From the NCBI GenBank assembly GCA_002448715.1, contig DJZU01000077.1, positions 1 to 52,166 of the forward strand: a DNA stretch of 52,166 nucleotides. Direction: 5' to 3'. The position numbers and the translations under genes are program-made. Below, piece after piece: positions 1 through 8,854 of this stretch. Numbering within the stretch: position 1 is the first letter of the stretch; every line of letters begins with the position of its first letter. Under the pieces are notes generated by a model. The model did no database searches. It worked only from the letters and a program-made list of their open reading frames with translations, and was not told where the DNA came from. The stretch is from Candidatus Neomicrothrix sp. UBA6944 (GTDB lineage: Bacteria > Actinomycetota > Acidimicrobiia > Acidimicrobiales > Poriferisodalaceae).

Positions 1-699
1 TTAAAGCAAGTAGTACGCGCAGCGAGTGGTGATGACGCTCGTCCGATTTTGACCGGTGTGTTGATGTCAGCTGAAGATGGTGGATTGCGACTTGTCGCGA
101 CTGATTCCTATCGGCTCGCTGTGCGAGACCTACCAGAAGCAACGGTCCTAAGTGAGGGTCAAAAAGTTTTAGTTCCATCTAGAGCTCTCGACGAACTAAG
201 CCGGGTGTTAGGTGATTCTGAAGAAGTGAATGTGAGGTTGGGTGAACGCGAAGTCAGCTTTGATGTGTCCATCGAAGATGGTGGAGTTCAAGTTACAACT
301 CGACTGATTGAAGGTGAGTTTCCTAACTACAGACAGCTAATTCCGAGTAGTTATCCCAATCAGTTGACGATTGGTCGTGAACCGCTATTAGAGGCAGTGC
401 GTCGCGTGAAGTTAATGGCGAGAGACACAACACCACTCAGGATTACCCAAAAGTCTGACTCTGTTGAGTTGATGGCCGTTACACAAGACGTTGGGCAAGC
501 ACACGAAGAAGTTGACGCTCAATACAGCGGCGATGAACTCACCGTTGCTTTCAATCCTGACTATCTGATCCAAGGATTGGAAGCTGCGCCTGGAGATGAA
601 GTTATTCTTGAGACGCTAGACGCGTTGAAACCAGCAGTGCTTCGTTCAAGCGAGGGCGGGGACTTCTTATATTTACTAATGCCTGTTCGAGTTTCCTAA
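1..699 (+). CDS. dnaN: DNA polymerase III beta sliding clamp, 5'-truncated by window edge
   Basis: This is the sliding clamp that encircles DNA and tethers the replicative polymerase. The frame is open from base 1, so the start codon lies upstream of the window. About 232 residues are visible, corresponding to roughly domains II and III of a protein usually near 370 residues. Recognisable stretches are DDARPILTGV, the LVATDSYRLA segment, EGEFPNYRQLIP, and the C-terminal end LYLLMPVRVS, which matches the conserved clamp tail. It is followed 15 bases later by recF, the classical dnaA-dnaN-recF order, so dnaA and the replication origin are probably just to the left. Confidence 0.96.
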   Translation, partial: LKQVVRAASGDDARPILTGVLMSAEDGGLRLVATDSYRLAVRDLPEATVLSEGQKVLVPSRALDELSRVLGDSEEVNVRLGEREVSFDVSIEDGGVQVTTRLIEGEFPNYRQLIPSSYPNQLTIGREPLLEAVRRVKLMARDTTPLRITQKSDSVELMAVTQDVGQAHEEVDAQYSGDELTVAFNPDYLIQGLEAAPGDEVILETLDALKPAVLRSSEGGDFLYLLMPVRVS

Positions 700-714
700 C
701 CAGTCGTTGAGCCC

Positions 715-1797
715 TTGATTATCAAGCGCCTGTGGCTAACCAACTTCCGTAACCATCATGAAACTGAGGTTGAGTTAAACAACAACACAACACTCGTAGT
801 TGGTTTAAACGGTCACGGGAAAACTAATTTAATTGAAGGGCTGCATCTGCTTAGTGGCGCGCGTTCATTTCGTGGCGCAAAGGTTGATGCCTTAATTCGT
901 TCAGGGCATACCTCTGCTTATGTTCGTGCTGAAGTAGAACAACAAAGTCGAACGTCATTGGTTGAAATTGAGTTCACAACCCAAGGACGTTCTAAAGCGC
1001 AAGTAAACAAACAAAAAGTGAAACGATTTCGCGACCTTGGAGACACGGTTCGCTCAGTGGTATTTAGTCCTGATGATCTTGACCTCATCAAAGGTCCGCC
1101 GGCAATACGCCGCTCCATGCTTGATGACACAATTGCTATTACCAATCCAGAATTTCGCGCTGTACGAACAGATTTTGATCACATCTTGCGACAAAGAAAC
1201 AACCTTCTCAAACAAGCAAAAGGACGAATGTCAGTAGATCTTGAAACAAATCTCACGATTTGGAATGATCAACTTGTTAAAGCTGGAGAGTTCATCGGAA
1301 ACACACGGGAAGAATTCATCAATCAATTTGGTCACTCAGTCACGAATTTTTATCAACAAGTGGCCGGTCGTGATGAACCTGTGATTTTAAAACTCGATGC
1401 TGAATGGAGACAAACAGGCCTTGCCGAGGCGCTCCTTAAATCTCATAGTGATGAGGTGCGAAGGGGTATGACGCTAGTTGGCCCGCATCGTGACGATTTA
1501 CTGATTCTCCTAAATTCACTTCCATCTCGTTCCCACGCGTCCCAAGGGGAGCAAAGAAGTTTGGCACTAGCCCTGCGGCTAGCGACATATCTCTACATTG
1601 AAGAAGTGTCAGGAGACCAACCGTTGGTTTTGTTAGACGATGTGTTTTCTGAACTTGATGAGACTCGAGCTCGACGTCTAGTTGAATGCTTACCGAACTC
1701 GCAAATTGTTCTAACTTCAGCTACAGGAACTGTCCCGGAGGGTGTCAATCCTACTCAAACCCTCAATATCAGCGAAGGTCAAATTCATGCGCCGTGA
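715..1797 (+). CDS. recF: DNA replication and repair protein RecF
   Basis: RecF is an SMC-like ATPase that helps load RecA at gapped DNA and stalled forks. The 360-residue product has the usual family length. The Walker A motif GLNGHGKT is at residues 30-37, the ABC-type signature around SQGEQRSLALALRLA near residue 275, and Walker B PLVLLDDVFSELD near residue 305. The start is TTG at 715, directly before the typical RecF beginning (IIKRLWLTNFRNH), and no better start is seen upstream. The 3' end overlaps the next gene by 11 bases, suggesting coupled translation. Confidence 0.96.
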   Translation: MIIKRLWLTNFRNHHETEVELNNNTTLVVGLNGHGKTNLIEGLHLLSGARSFRGAKVDALIRSGHTSAYVRAEVEQQSRTSLVEIEFTTQGRSKAQVNKQKVKRFRDLGDTVRSVVFSPDDLDLIKGPPAIRRSMLDDTIAITNPEFRAVRTDFDHILRQRNNLLKQAKGRMSVDLETNLTIWNDQLVKAGEFIGNTREEFINQFGHSVTNFYQQVAGRDEPVILKLDAEWRQTGLAEALLKSHSDEVRRGMTLVGPHRDDLLILLNSLPSRSHASQGEQRSLALALRLATYLYIEEVSGDQPLVLLDDVFSELDETRARRLVECLPNSQIVLTSATGTVPEGVNPTQTLNISEGQIHAP

Positions 1798-2116
1798 CCG
1801 TAAGGCCGAGGAGCGCGTTAGGGAGCCGCGTTCCATACGCGACGTTCTTAAAAGACTCGTTAATGACTTTGGGGATGGGGGACTACTCTATTTGCTTCAC
1901 CAACATTGGGAACAGGCAGTAGGCCTTACTGTCGCCGAACATTGTAAGCCTCAAAAAATAGTTGATGGCCACCTCGTTGTTTACGTTGATCATCCCGGCT
2001 GGGCAACTGAAATTAAGTATCTAGAGTATGAGCTATTGGAAAATTTGGCCCAGATTGACCCAGAGTTGCATTTTGAGGGAGTCAAAGTTCATGTCAAAGG
2101 CATACAAGATAGTTAA
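1787..2116 (+). CDS. DUF721 / DciA-like protein
   Basis: This 109-residue protein sits between recF and gyrB, the position typical for DUF721 proteins in Actinobacteria. The DciA branch of this family works with the replicative helicase DnaB. The visible core (LLHQHWEQAVGLTVAEH, a hydrophilic turn, then HLVVYVDHPGWATEIKYL) fits the DUF721 fold pattern. I chose ATG 1787 because GAAGG lies eight bases upstream. The frame is open back to GTG 1742, but that would overlap recF by 56 bases. Family assignment rests on pattern and position. The DnaB-loading role is known for relatives only. Confidence 0.82.
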   Translation: MRRDRKAEERVREPRSIRDVLKRLVNDFGDGGLLYLLHQHWEQAVGLTVAEHCKPQKIVDGHLVVYVDHPGWATEIKYLEYELLENLAQIDPELHFEGVKVHVKGIQDS

Positions 2117-2213
2117 ATTCGTTCAGAGGCTCTGAGAAGCTATTTAAGAGATTCGACCCTACCTCTTTGGGTCCCCTACTGCTGGTAATGTTTTGCTCAC
2201 GAAAAGGGGTTAA

Positions 2214-4139
2214 GTGAGCGACGTTACATATCAGGCAGAAAACATTCAGGTTCTCGAAGGATTAGAAGCCGTCCGTAAACGCCCAGGTATGTATATCGGC
2301 TCGACAGGACCTGCCGGGCTGCACCACTTGGTCTATGAAGTCGTAGATAATTCGGTCGATGAAGCGATGGCCGGCCACTGTTCGACTATCCAAGTCACCA
2401 TTCTTCCTGACGGAAGATGTCGCGTAGTAGATGACGGGCGCGGCATCCCGGTAGATGAACATCCTAAATACCCAGGCAAATCAGCGGCTGAAATTGTTAT
2501 GACAGTGCTTCATGCTGGAGGAAAGTTCGGAGGCGGCGGCTACAAGGTCTCAGGAGGTCTTCACGGAGTAGGCGTATCTGTAGTTAATGCTCTATCGACT
2601 CACGTTGAGCTACAAATCGACCGGGATGGTAAGCGGTGGAAACAAGAGTTCCGTGATGGAGGACAACCGGAAGGTTCAATAACAGAAGAAGGAAACAGTC
2701 CCGATTCTCGCACTGGTACCACTGTGACTTTCGCTCCAGATCCCACAATTTTTGACTCCACAGAATTCCGATCTCAAACCTTGCTTGAACGGTTTCAAAT
2801 GATGGCTTTCCTTAACGCGGGACTAAAAATCGTGTTTCTAGATGAGCGAGCAACTTCTCCAGTTGAAGCGGAATTCCAATATGACGGCGGGATTCGAGAT
2901 TTTGTGCGCCATTTAAACGACGCTAAGGATCCACTTTTCGAAGATGTGGGATATTTAGCGGCCGCTGAGGAAGGCGACGAAGTCGAAATAGCCTTTCAGT
3001 GGAATACCGGTTATCAACTTGATGGTATTCACTCGTTCGCCAATGGGATCAGCACCATTGAAGGTGGGATGCACGAAGAAGGATTCAAAACAGCGTTGAC
3101 GTCAACTGTGAATCGGTATGCCCGTGCCAAAAATCTTTTAAAGGAAAAAGAAGACAACCTACAAGGTGATGACATTCGCGAAGGTCTCACGGCAATCGTA
3201 AGCGTCCGGCTGCAAGAGCCTCAGTTTGAAGGACAAACCAAAGCAAAACTTGGCAACACGTCAATGCGTAGCCTGGTTCAAAAAGCCACTAATGACGCGC
3301 TCACCGACTGGCTTGAGGAGCATCCGAAAGAGGCAAAGAGAACCATTGGTAAAGCCATCGATGCTCGCCGCGCCCGCCTAGCTGCACAAAAAGCAAAAAA
3401 CACGATAAGAAAATCCGCGCTCGCGGGAGCTGGTCTGCCAGGCAAACTCACCGACTGTTCTTCAGGTGATCCGGCTGAAACAGAGCTCTACATAGTCGAA
3501 GGCGACTCCGCGGGAGGTTCAGCTAAAGATGCCCGAGACCCTCGAACTATGGCGATCCTCCCTATACGTGGCAAAATCTTGAATGTTGAACGTCTCGGTG
3601 GCCGCTTAGAAAAGATGTTCCAAAATACCGAAGTTCAAGCGTTAATTTCTGCGATCGGCGCTGGGGTAGGTGAAGGAAACTTTGACGCTGAAAAGATGCG
3701 CTACCACAAGGTCATTTTGCTCTGTGATGCAGATGTTGATGGAAGCCACATCCGGACACTTCTCCTAACTTTCTTTTGGCGACAAATGAAGGAACTGGTC
3801 TTGGCTGGGCATGTTTATATCGCTCAGCCACCGCTGTATTCGACCAAAGCTGGAAATGACACCGTTTACCTTAAAGACGATGCTGCTAAATCAGCGTTCC
3901 TCAGTGATCGACCAAATCATAAGAGTGAGTTTCAGCGGCTTAAAGGGCTTGGTGAGATGGACGCGGAGGAGCTTTGGGATACAACTATGAATCCCGAGAC
4001 AAGAACTCTGCTCCAGGTGACGGTGGACGAAGCCTCCATAGCTGACAATATTTTCAGCGTGCTAATGGGGGAGCATGTCGAAAGCAGGAAAGGATTTATT
4101 CAAAACAACGCCCATGACGTTCGATTCCTGGATATTTGA
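2214..4139 (+). CDS. gyrB: DNA gyrase subunit B
   Basis: GyrB is the ATPase subunit of gyrase, which introduces negative supercoils. The 641-residue chain shows the GHKL ATPase motifs YEVVDNSVDEA (around residue 46), DDGRGIPVD (73-81) and GLHGVGVSVVNALS, the transducer domain, the TOPRIM motif YIVEGDSAGGSAKDARD near residue 426, DADVDGSHIRTLLL, and the conserved end NAHDVRFLDI. The large insertion of proteobacterial GyrB is absent. The start is GTG 2214, preceded four bases upstream by AAGGGG. Its stop region overlaps the region where gyrA begins, so the two are one transcription unit. Confidence 0.98.
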   Translation: MSDVTYQAENIQVLEGLEAVRKRPGMYIGSTGPAGLHHLVYEVVDNSVDEAMAGHCSTIQVTILPDGRCRVVDDGRGIPVDEHPKYPGKSAAEIVMTVLHAGGKFGGGGYKVSGGLHGVGVSVVNALSTHVELQIDRDGKRWKQEFRDGGQPEGSITEEGNSPDSRTGTTVTFAPDPTIFDSTEFRSQTLLERFQMMAFLNAGLKIVFLDERATSPVEAEFQYDGGIRDFVRHLNDAKDPLFEDVGYLAAAEEGDEVEIAFQWNTGYQLDGIHSFANGISTIEGGMHEEGFKTALTSTVNRYARAKNLLKEKEDNLQGDDIREGLTAIVSVRLQEPQFEGQTKAKLGNTSMRSLVQKATNDALTDWLEEHPKEAKRTIGKAIDARRARLAAQKAKNTIRKSALAGAGLPGKLTDCSSGDPAETELYIVEGDSAGGSAKDARDPRTMAILPIRGKILNVERLGGRLEKMFQNTEVQALISAIGAGVGEGNFDAEKMRYHKVILLCDADVDGSHIRTLLLTFFWRQMKELVLAGHVYIAQPPLYSTKAGNDTVYLKDDAAKSAFLSDRPNHKSEFQRLKGLGEMDAEELWDTTMNPETRTLLQVTVDEASIADNIFSVLMGEHVESRKGFIQNNAHDVRFLDI

Positions 4140-4144
4140 CAAAG

Positions 4145-6628
4145 ATGACTGATTTGCCACCACCTGACGATGAACTCCATCTCTCGGTACAACCCATAGA
4201 AATACAGCATGAGATGGAACAGTCGTTCCTCGATTATGCGATGTCGGTTATCACTGCACGTGCCCTCCCTGATGCCCGAGATGGTTTGAAACCAGTGCAC
4301 CGGCGGATTCTTTGGTCCATGTTTTCCACCGGCATTCGTCCTGACCGCCCGCATAGAAAATGCGCAACTGTCGTCGGAGATGTCATTGGTAACTATCACC
4401 CTCACGGTGATAACGCGATTTATGAAGCCATGGTCAGAATGGGCCAAACGTTTAGCTTGGCCAACACACTCATTGATCCTCATGGCAACTTTGGCTCACC
4501 TAGTGATCCTCCAGCTGCGTATCGATACACAGAGTGCCGTTTAACGGATTTGGCGATGCGAATGGTTGAAAGCATCGATGAAGAAACAGTCGATCTCGTT
4601 TCAACTTTCGATGGTTCAGGCGAAGAACCGTTGGTGATGCCAGCTCGTTTCCCAAACTTGCTTGTCAATGGAAGCCAAGGCATAGCGGTAGGGATGGCTA
4701 CCAATATTCCTACCCATAACTTGACTGAAATTATTGATGCGACGCTCCATCTCATTGATCACCCTGATGCCACAGTCAACGACCTCATGGAATTTGTGCA
4801 AGGTCCTGATTTCCCGACGGGTGGCCTCATCATGGGACGCGCAGGTCTAACTAGCGCATTTACCACGGGCCGTGGTTCGATTCGAATACGGGCTCGGGCA
4901 GAAATAGTCGAGGACGGACGCAACACTCAGATTGTGGTTACGGAGATTCCGTACCAACAATCTGTCGAGAATATTGAACAGAAAATAGCTGATGCTGTTG
5001 ATCGTAAAATTCTTGATGGAATCCGCGAACTTCGTAACGAGTCGGCGAAAGGTGAGACCCGATTTGTTATAGAACTCAAACGTGACGCCCCAGCGAGCGT
5101 TGTGCTGAACAATCTGTATAAACACACCCCGCTGCAAACTAGCTTTGCGGCAAACATGGTGGCGTTGATTGACGGTGTTCCGCGCACAATTAACCTCGCC
5201 GATGCTCTCAACGCATATGTTCAGCACCAAGTCGAAGTAGTCACTCGCCGTTCTGAATATCGACTCCAACAAGCAGGAGATCGAGCCCATATTGTGGAAG
5301 GGCTTTTGCGAGCGCTTGATCTGATTGATGAGATCATTGCGTTGATACGCGCTAGCGAAGATAGAGCATCGGCTCTTGCTGAGCTTCAACTCGAACCTTT
5401 TGAATTTAGTGAGCGGCAGGCAAATCACATCCTCGATATGCAACTAGGCCGCTTAACCCGATTAGGAAGAACTCGCCTTGAGGAAGAGTTGGTGGAGTTA
5501 CAGGAGCGGATAAAAGAGCTCGAAGAAATTCTGAACAACGACACACAGTTGAGGTCAGTTATCAAAGATGAGCTTTCTGAAGTGCGAGAAGAACACGACA
5601 CACCCCGTAGATCTCAAATTGTGTTTGACGAAGGGGATATGGAAGTTGAAGACCTGATAGATAACGAACCGGTCGTGATTACTTTGAGCAAAGGCGGCTA
5701 TATCAAATCAGTGGCTGCTGACACTTTCCGAACCCAAGGACGTGGAGGGAGAGGTGTACAGGGAGCTCGACTAAAAGAAGATGACATTTTGGTCCGAGTG
5801 CTGACCACTACAGCCCACTCCTACCTCTTGTTCTTTACCAATAAGGGAAAGGTTTATCGACTCAAGGCATATCAGGTGCCAATGATGGACAGAACAGCAA
5901 GGGGAACAGCGGTAGTTAATCTGTTGCAACTAGAACCAGACGAAGTCGTCGAAGCACTAATCGACACCGAAGAATTTGCTGCGGATGAGTTCTTGTTGTT
6001 TGTAACCCGTAAAGGGGTAGTTAAAAAAACTGAGTTCACTCAATATGACAAGAATCGAACCAATGGCCTGATCGCTATTAATCTTCGCGAAGGAGACGAA
6101 CTGGTCCGAGTCATCCAAGTTCGTGGGGGCGATGACGTGCTCTTGGTAAGTAGGGGCGGACAAGCGATCCGCTTTGCCGGTGATCAAGTTCGTCCGATGG
6201 GACGCAGCGCTGCTGGAGTGAGAGGAATGAAGCTTCGCCCCGATGACGTAGTCGTTGCAGCGGCAGCGACATCACAAGATGATCAACGACATCTCTTAAC
6301 AGTTACCGAAGGAGGCTATGGAAAACGAACGCCTATAGATGCTTACCCTAGAAAAGGGCGCGGCACGATGGGCGTGAAGGGCATCAAGCTCACCGAAGCG
6401 CGTGGAGCATCTGTCATTGGTGCTCGCATGGTCGATTTAGACGACGAAGTCATCATGGTTTCCTCAGGCGGCGTACTGATACGAACAGCAGTGTCGGAGA
6501 TTGCAGAGCAACGCAGAGATGCAACTGGAGTCAAGGTAATGAATGTGGGTGAAGAAGAAACGGTTGCGGCACTATCACCAGTCACATTGGACCTTGATGA
6601 AATGGCTGAACCCCAATCAGCGTCATAA
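4145..6628 (+). CDS. gyrA: DNA gyrase subunit A
   Basis: GyrA is the DNA-cleaving subunit of gyrase. The catalytic tyrosine is in PPAAYRYTECRL (Tyr128 counted from ATG 4145). The C-terminal DNA-wrapping domain carries a GyrA-box-like element, QGRGGRGVQG, and repeated beta-pinwheel blades (for example RGTMGVKGIKL), which marks it as GyrA and not ParC. Length is 827 residues. TTG 4136, overlapping the gyrB stop by four bases, is an alternative start adding three residues. In the quinolone-determining region (HPHGDNAIYEAMVRM) the positions matching E. coli Ser83 and Asp87 are Asn and Glu, which is unusual. Confidence 0.98.
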   Translation: MTDLPPPDDELHLSVQPIEIQHEMEQSFLDYAMSVITARALPDARDGLKPVHRRILWSMFSTGIRPDRPHRKCATVVGDVIGNYHPHGDNAIYEAMVRMGQTFSLANTLIDPHGNFGSPSDPPAAYRYTECRLTDLAMRMVESIDEETVDLVSTFDGSGEEPLVMPARFPNLLVNGSQGIAVGMATNIPTHNLTEIIDATLHLIDHPDATVNDLMEFVQGPDFPTGGLIMGRAGLTSAFTTGRGSIRIRARAEIVEDGRNTQIVVTEIPYQQSVENIEQKIADAVDRKILDGIRELRNESAKGETRFVIELKRDAPASVVLNNLYKHTPLQTSFAANMVALIDGVPRTINLADALNAYVQHQVEVVTRRSEYRLQQAGDRAHIVEGLLRALDLIDEIIALIRASEDRASALAELQLEPFEFSERQANHILDMQLGRLTRLGRTRLEEELVELQERIKELEEILNNDTQLRSVIKDELSEVREEHDTPRRSQIVFDEGDMEVEDLIDNEPVVITLSKGGYIKSVAADTFRTQGRGGRGVQGARLKEDDILVRVLTTTAHSYLLFFTNKGKVYRLKAYQVPMMDRTARGTAVVNLLQLEPDEVVEALIDTEEFAADEFLLFVTRKGVVKKTEFTQYDKNRTNGLIAINLREGDELVRVIQVRGGDDVLLVSRGGQAIRFAGDQVRPMGRSAAGVRGMKLRPDDVVVAAAATSQDDQRHLLTVTEGGYGKRTPIDAYPRKGRGTMGVKGIKLTEARGASVIGARMVDLDDEVIMVSSGGVLIRTAVSEIAEQRRDATGVKVMNVGEEETVAALSPVTLDLDEMAEPQSAS

Positions 6629-6672
6629 CGTCCGCGACCACCTAACACAGGGTCTGTCATACACTTTGAGGT

Positions 6673-7461
6673 GTGGATGACTCAGATAAAGCTGACCAAA
6701 ATCCTCCTCACTCTGATGGAGTTGATGACGAGACATTCGCAAGAGCGGTGGGCTTAGACAACCCGAACGCTGATCAAACCTCAAATCGGAAACGAAGAAC
6801 AACAGGTGTTGGGAGGCGTTCCAGCGCTAAGCAGGAACGCCGTTCTAGAGAACGGACAGTGGTTCGACGCCCTCCTTCAGGGTCCAAGACCAGTCAGGAC
6901 AGCGAAATCTCACCCCCAGAAGATGTCACGGGCGTAGTGCCGATCATCGAAGCTGCTGAAAGTACTGCGGTAGAGGCACCGGTCCTAGAAGACACAGATC
7001 TTCAGGTGGCGCAGACTTCGATAACCCCCCCAGACACGGACATCACTCTCCCGGACAATAATTTAGGTTGGCTGTCACGTCGGCGAGCACGCGTCAAAAG
7101 AACCCGGCGAACGTTACGACATATTGACCCATGGTCCGTGCTTAAAGTGTCCATATTGCTTTACGCCTGCCTATATGGAGCCACGGTATTAGCGGGGTAC
7201 TTACTTTGGACCGCGGCAGTTCAGTCGGGAGTTATCTCAAACATCGAATCATTTATCGCTGAGGTCGGTTCCTATGAGATTTGGGAGATCAACGGTGACG
7301 AAGTTTTCCGTCGAGCAACTGTTATTGGAGCAGTGCTTTTCGTCGCAGGTGTAGCGCTAAATGTTCTCCTCACAATTATTTTTAATTTGATTAGTGACCT
7401 TGTGGGAGGCGTCCGAGTGACACTCTTAGAAGAGGACCAGGCACCAAGCGATATACCGTGA
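6673..7461 (+). CDS. DUF3566 membrane protein
   Basis: The 262-residue product has a long polar, Arg- and Pro-rich N-terminal half (residues 1-150) followed by a DUF3566 domain with two membrane segments, approximately residues 157-187 and 213-247. It ends with the family hallmark ISDLVGGVRVTLLEE. DUF3566 proteins are found directly behind gyrA in many Actinobacteria, and the molecular role is unknown to me. The GTG start at 6673 has GAGG almost on top of it, so the exact start is uncertain, but no better in-frame start is seen. It probably belongs to the gyrBA transcription unit, being 44 bases downstream. Confidence 0.85.
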   Translation: MDDSDKADQNPPHSDGVDDETFARAVGLDNPNADQTSNRKRRTTGVGRRSSAKQERRSRERTVVRRPPSGSKTSQDSEISPPEDVTGVVPIIEAAESTAVEAPVLEDTDLQVAQTSITPPDTDITLPDNNLGWLSRRRARVKRTRRTLRHIDPWSVLKVSILLYACLYGATVLAGYLLWTAAVQSGVISNIESFIAEVGSYEIWEINGDEVFRRATVIGAVLFVAGVALNVLLTIIFNLISDLVGGVRVTLLEEDQAPSDIP

Positions 7462-7463
7462 CG

Positions 7464-7493
7464 TTGGATACAGCTAGCCAGCGGCGCTACCAT
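7464..7493 (+). promoter_or_regulatory. Possible housekeeping promoter for tRNA-Ile
   Basis: TTGGAT (7464-7469) and TACCAT (7488-7493) are separated by 18 bases, and the expected start of transcription, near 7500, is a few bases before the tRNA. This is a pattern match only. Confidence 0.35.
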
Positions 7494-7506
7494 CAGAAAC
7501 TCGTTC

Positions 7507-7580
<74 letters not shown>

Positions 7581-7634
7581 CGGTTCGAACGATTAGTCTC
7601 GTATTAGAGATTGAAATTTTTAGCGGAGGCAGTT

Positions 7635-7772
7635 GTGAAAACACTACGCCGAGCGATCTTGGCAATGGGTGTCGGAACGATCGTTGCCGCGATTTTACGA
7701 CTAAGAGGTTCAGGTGGTGTCCCGCCCCGACAGGGTAAATGGAGACAACTCAGCGGACCGGACTTTCGCTGA
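7635..7772 (+). CDS. Small 45-residue protein of unknown function
   Basis: A GTG start at 7635 has a strong ribosome binding site (GCGGAGG, six to seven bases upstream). The 45 residues comprise a basic start (MKTLRRA), a short hydrophobic stretch (about residues 8-21), and a basic, glycine- and proline-rich tail ending KWRQLSGPDFR. I do not recognise the family. The good ribosome binding site and the position in an otherwise empty gap after tRNA-Ile support a real gene. The stop is two bases before the GTG 7774 start candidate of the next gene, suggesting coupled translation. It could be a membrane-attached microprotein. Confidence 0.5.
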   Translation: MKTLRRAILAMGVGTIVAAILRLRGSGGVPPRQGKWRQLSGPDFR

Positions 7773-7773
7773 A

Positions 7774-8763
7774 GTGGCGACGGTCGCTGTTATCGGTTGT
7801 GGAGTAGTAGGTAAAAGAGTCGCGCGGCAACTAGCGGCGTCAGGGCTAGTTGATCGCCTTATTTTGGGGGCACGTCGACCTCAACGGCTACACGGATTTG
7901 TCCGGCAACTAATTGATGTTGACGTCGAAGTAATCGCTCCCGGTCCACTCCCCGAAAGTGATATTACGGTACTGACTCAACCCAGCGGTGGGCATGCGGA
8001 ACTAGCGGAAGAAGCTATTAGCAACGGCTCACATGTTGTGTCCGTTTCAGAAGCTATCGACGATGTTGAGGCACTTCTGAACCTCGATGCACTTGCGACT
8101 AAGGCTGAGCGAGCGGTAATTATTGGCGCTGCCTTCTCGCCGGGTATGAGCTGTCTACTAGCGCGCCATTGCGGTCAGCGATTCGATGAAGTTCAGGAAG
8201 TTCATGTTGCTCGAATGGGTACCGGGGGGCCAGCCTGTCAACGACAGCTGCACCGAGCTCGGACGAAAGATGCCATTGAGTGGCGCGACGGAAGCTGGGC
8301 TAAACGCCCAGGTGGAACTGGGAGAGAACTCGTTTGGTTCCCCGACCCGCTGGGTGCCAGAGATTGTTATCGGGCTGCACTCCCTGACCCGCTGTTGTTA
8401 GCAGCAAATTTTTCAGATGCTGACCGCATCACGGCCAAAGTTTCAGCAACTCGAAGAGACCGTCTGACTGCATGGTTACCAATGCTGAGACCTCCTCATA
8501 ACGACGGTGGTCCAGGTGCAATCCGAGTAGAGATGCGTGGAACTCTCAATGGCGTCCAAGCAACAGAGGTCATCGGAGCGATTGATTACCCGTCAGCGGT
8601 ATCCGGAGCTTTGGCATCTATCTCCGCAGAATGGTTACTGGCAGAGGCGCTGCCACACGGTGCGTGGAGTTTAGGAATGCTTGATGATCCTGTCCCGTGG
8701 CTGCAAGAACTAGAGCTAAGAGGCGTGACAGCGGCAGTCTATGAGGGGATTTCAGCAGCTTAA
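7774..8763 (+). CDS. NAD(P)-binding saccharopine dehydrogenase-like protein
   Basis: The protein opens with a Rossmann nucleotide-binding motif, VATVAVIGCGVVGKRVARQL, followed by LILGARRPQRL and a second stretch, GSHVVSVSEAIDDVEALLNL, as in saccharopine dehydrogenase-type or Gfo/Idh/MocA-type oxidoreductases. The rest (about residues 120-329) has no motif I can assign, so substrate and reaction are unknown. I start it at GTG 7774, immediately before the Rossmann strand and two bases after the small upstream ORF. GTG 7714/7717 with AGAGG upstream is an alternative that would add about 20 unconserved-looking residues. Length with the chosen start is 329 residues. Confidence 0.7.
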   Translation: MATVAVIGCGVVGKRVARQLAASGLVDRLILGARRPQRLHGFVRQLIDVDVEVIAPGPLPESDITVLTQPSGGHAELAEEAISNGSHVVSVSEAIDDVEALLNLDALATKAERAVIIGAAFSPGMSCLLARHCGQRFDEVQEVHVARMGTGGPACQRQLHRARTKDAIEWRDGSWAKRPGGTGRELVWFPDPLGARDCYRAALPDPLLLAANFSDADRITAKVSATRRDRLTAWLPMLRPPHNDGGPGAIRVEMRGTLNGVQATEVIGAIDYPSAVSGALASISAEWLLAEALPHGAWSLGMLDDPVPWLQELELRGVTAAVYEGISAA

Positions 8764-8767
8764 TTTT

Positions 8768-8790
8768 CAGAATCACCCCGAATGATTCTG
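8768..8790 (+). terminator. Perfect 8-bp hairpin between the dehydrogenase and lgt
   Basis: CAGAATCA and TGATTCTG pair perfectly around the loop CCCCGAA, five bases after the upstream stop codon. There is no clear T-run, so termination is only a possibility. Confidence 0.35.
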
Positions 8791-8854
8791 GGGTAATGAC
8801 TCTGACGACCGAGAACCATCACATGTCGTTATATCCTCAGCGGAGGTGAACATC

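Noticed and set aside
4847..5443. 198-codon open frame on the minus strand inside gyrA
   Set aside because: Lies fully within the clearly coding gyrA frame, has no recognisable protein motif and is the usual antisense shadow.
4145..6628. ParC (topoisomerase IV) instead of GyrA
   Set aside because: GyrA-box-like motif and full beta-pinwheel C-terminal domain are present and the gene is fused in operon with gyrB.
8768..8793. Possible H-type pseudoknot (stem 8769-8775/8783-8789, loop CCCC with GGGG 8790-8793)
   Set aside because: The loops crossing the two stems would have zero bases, which is not sterically feasible. Only the simple hairpin is kept.
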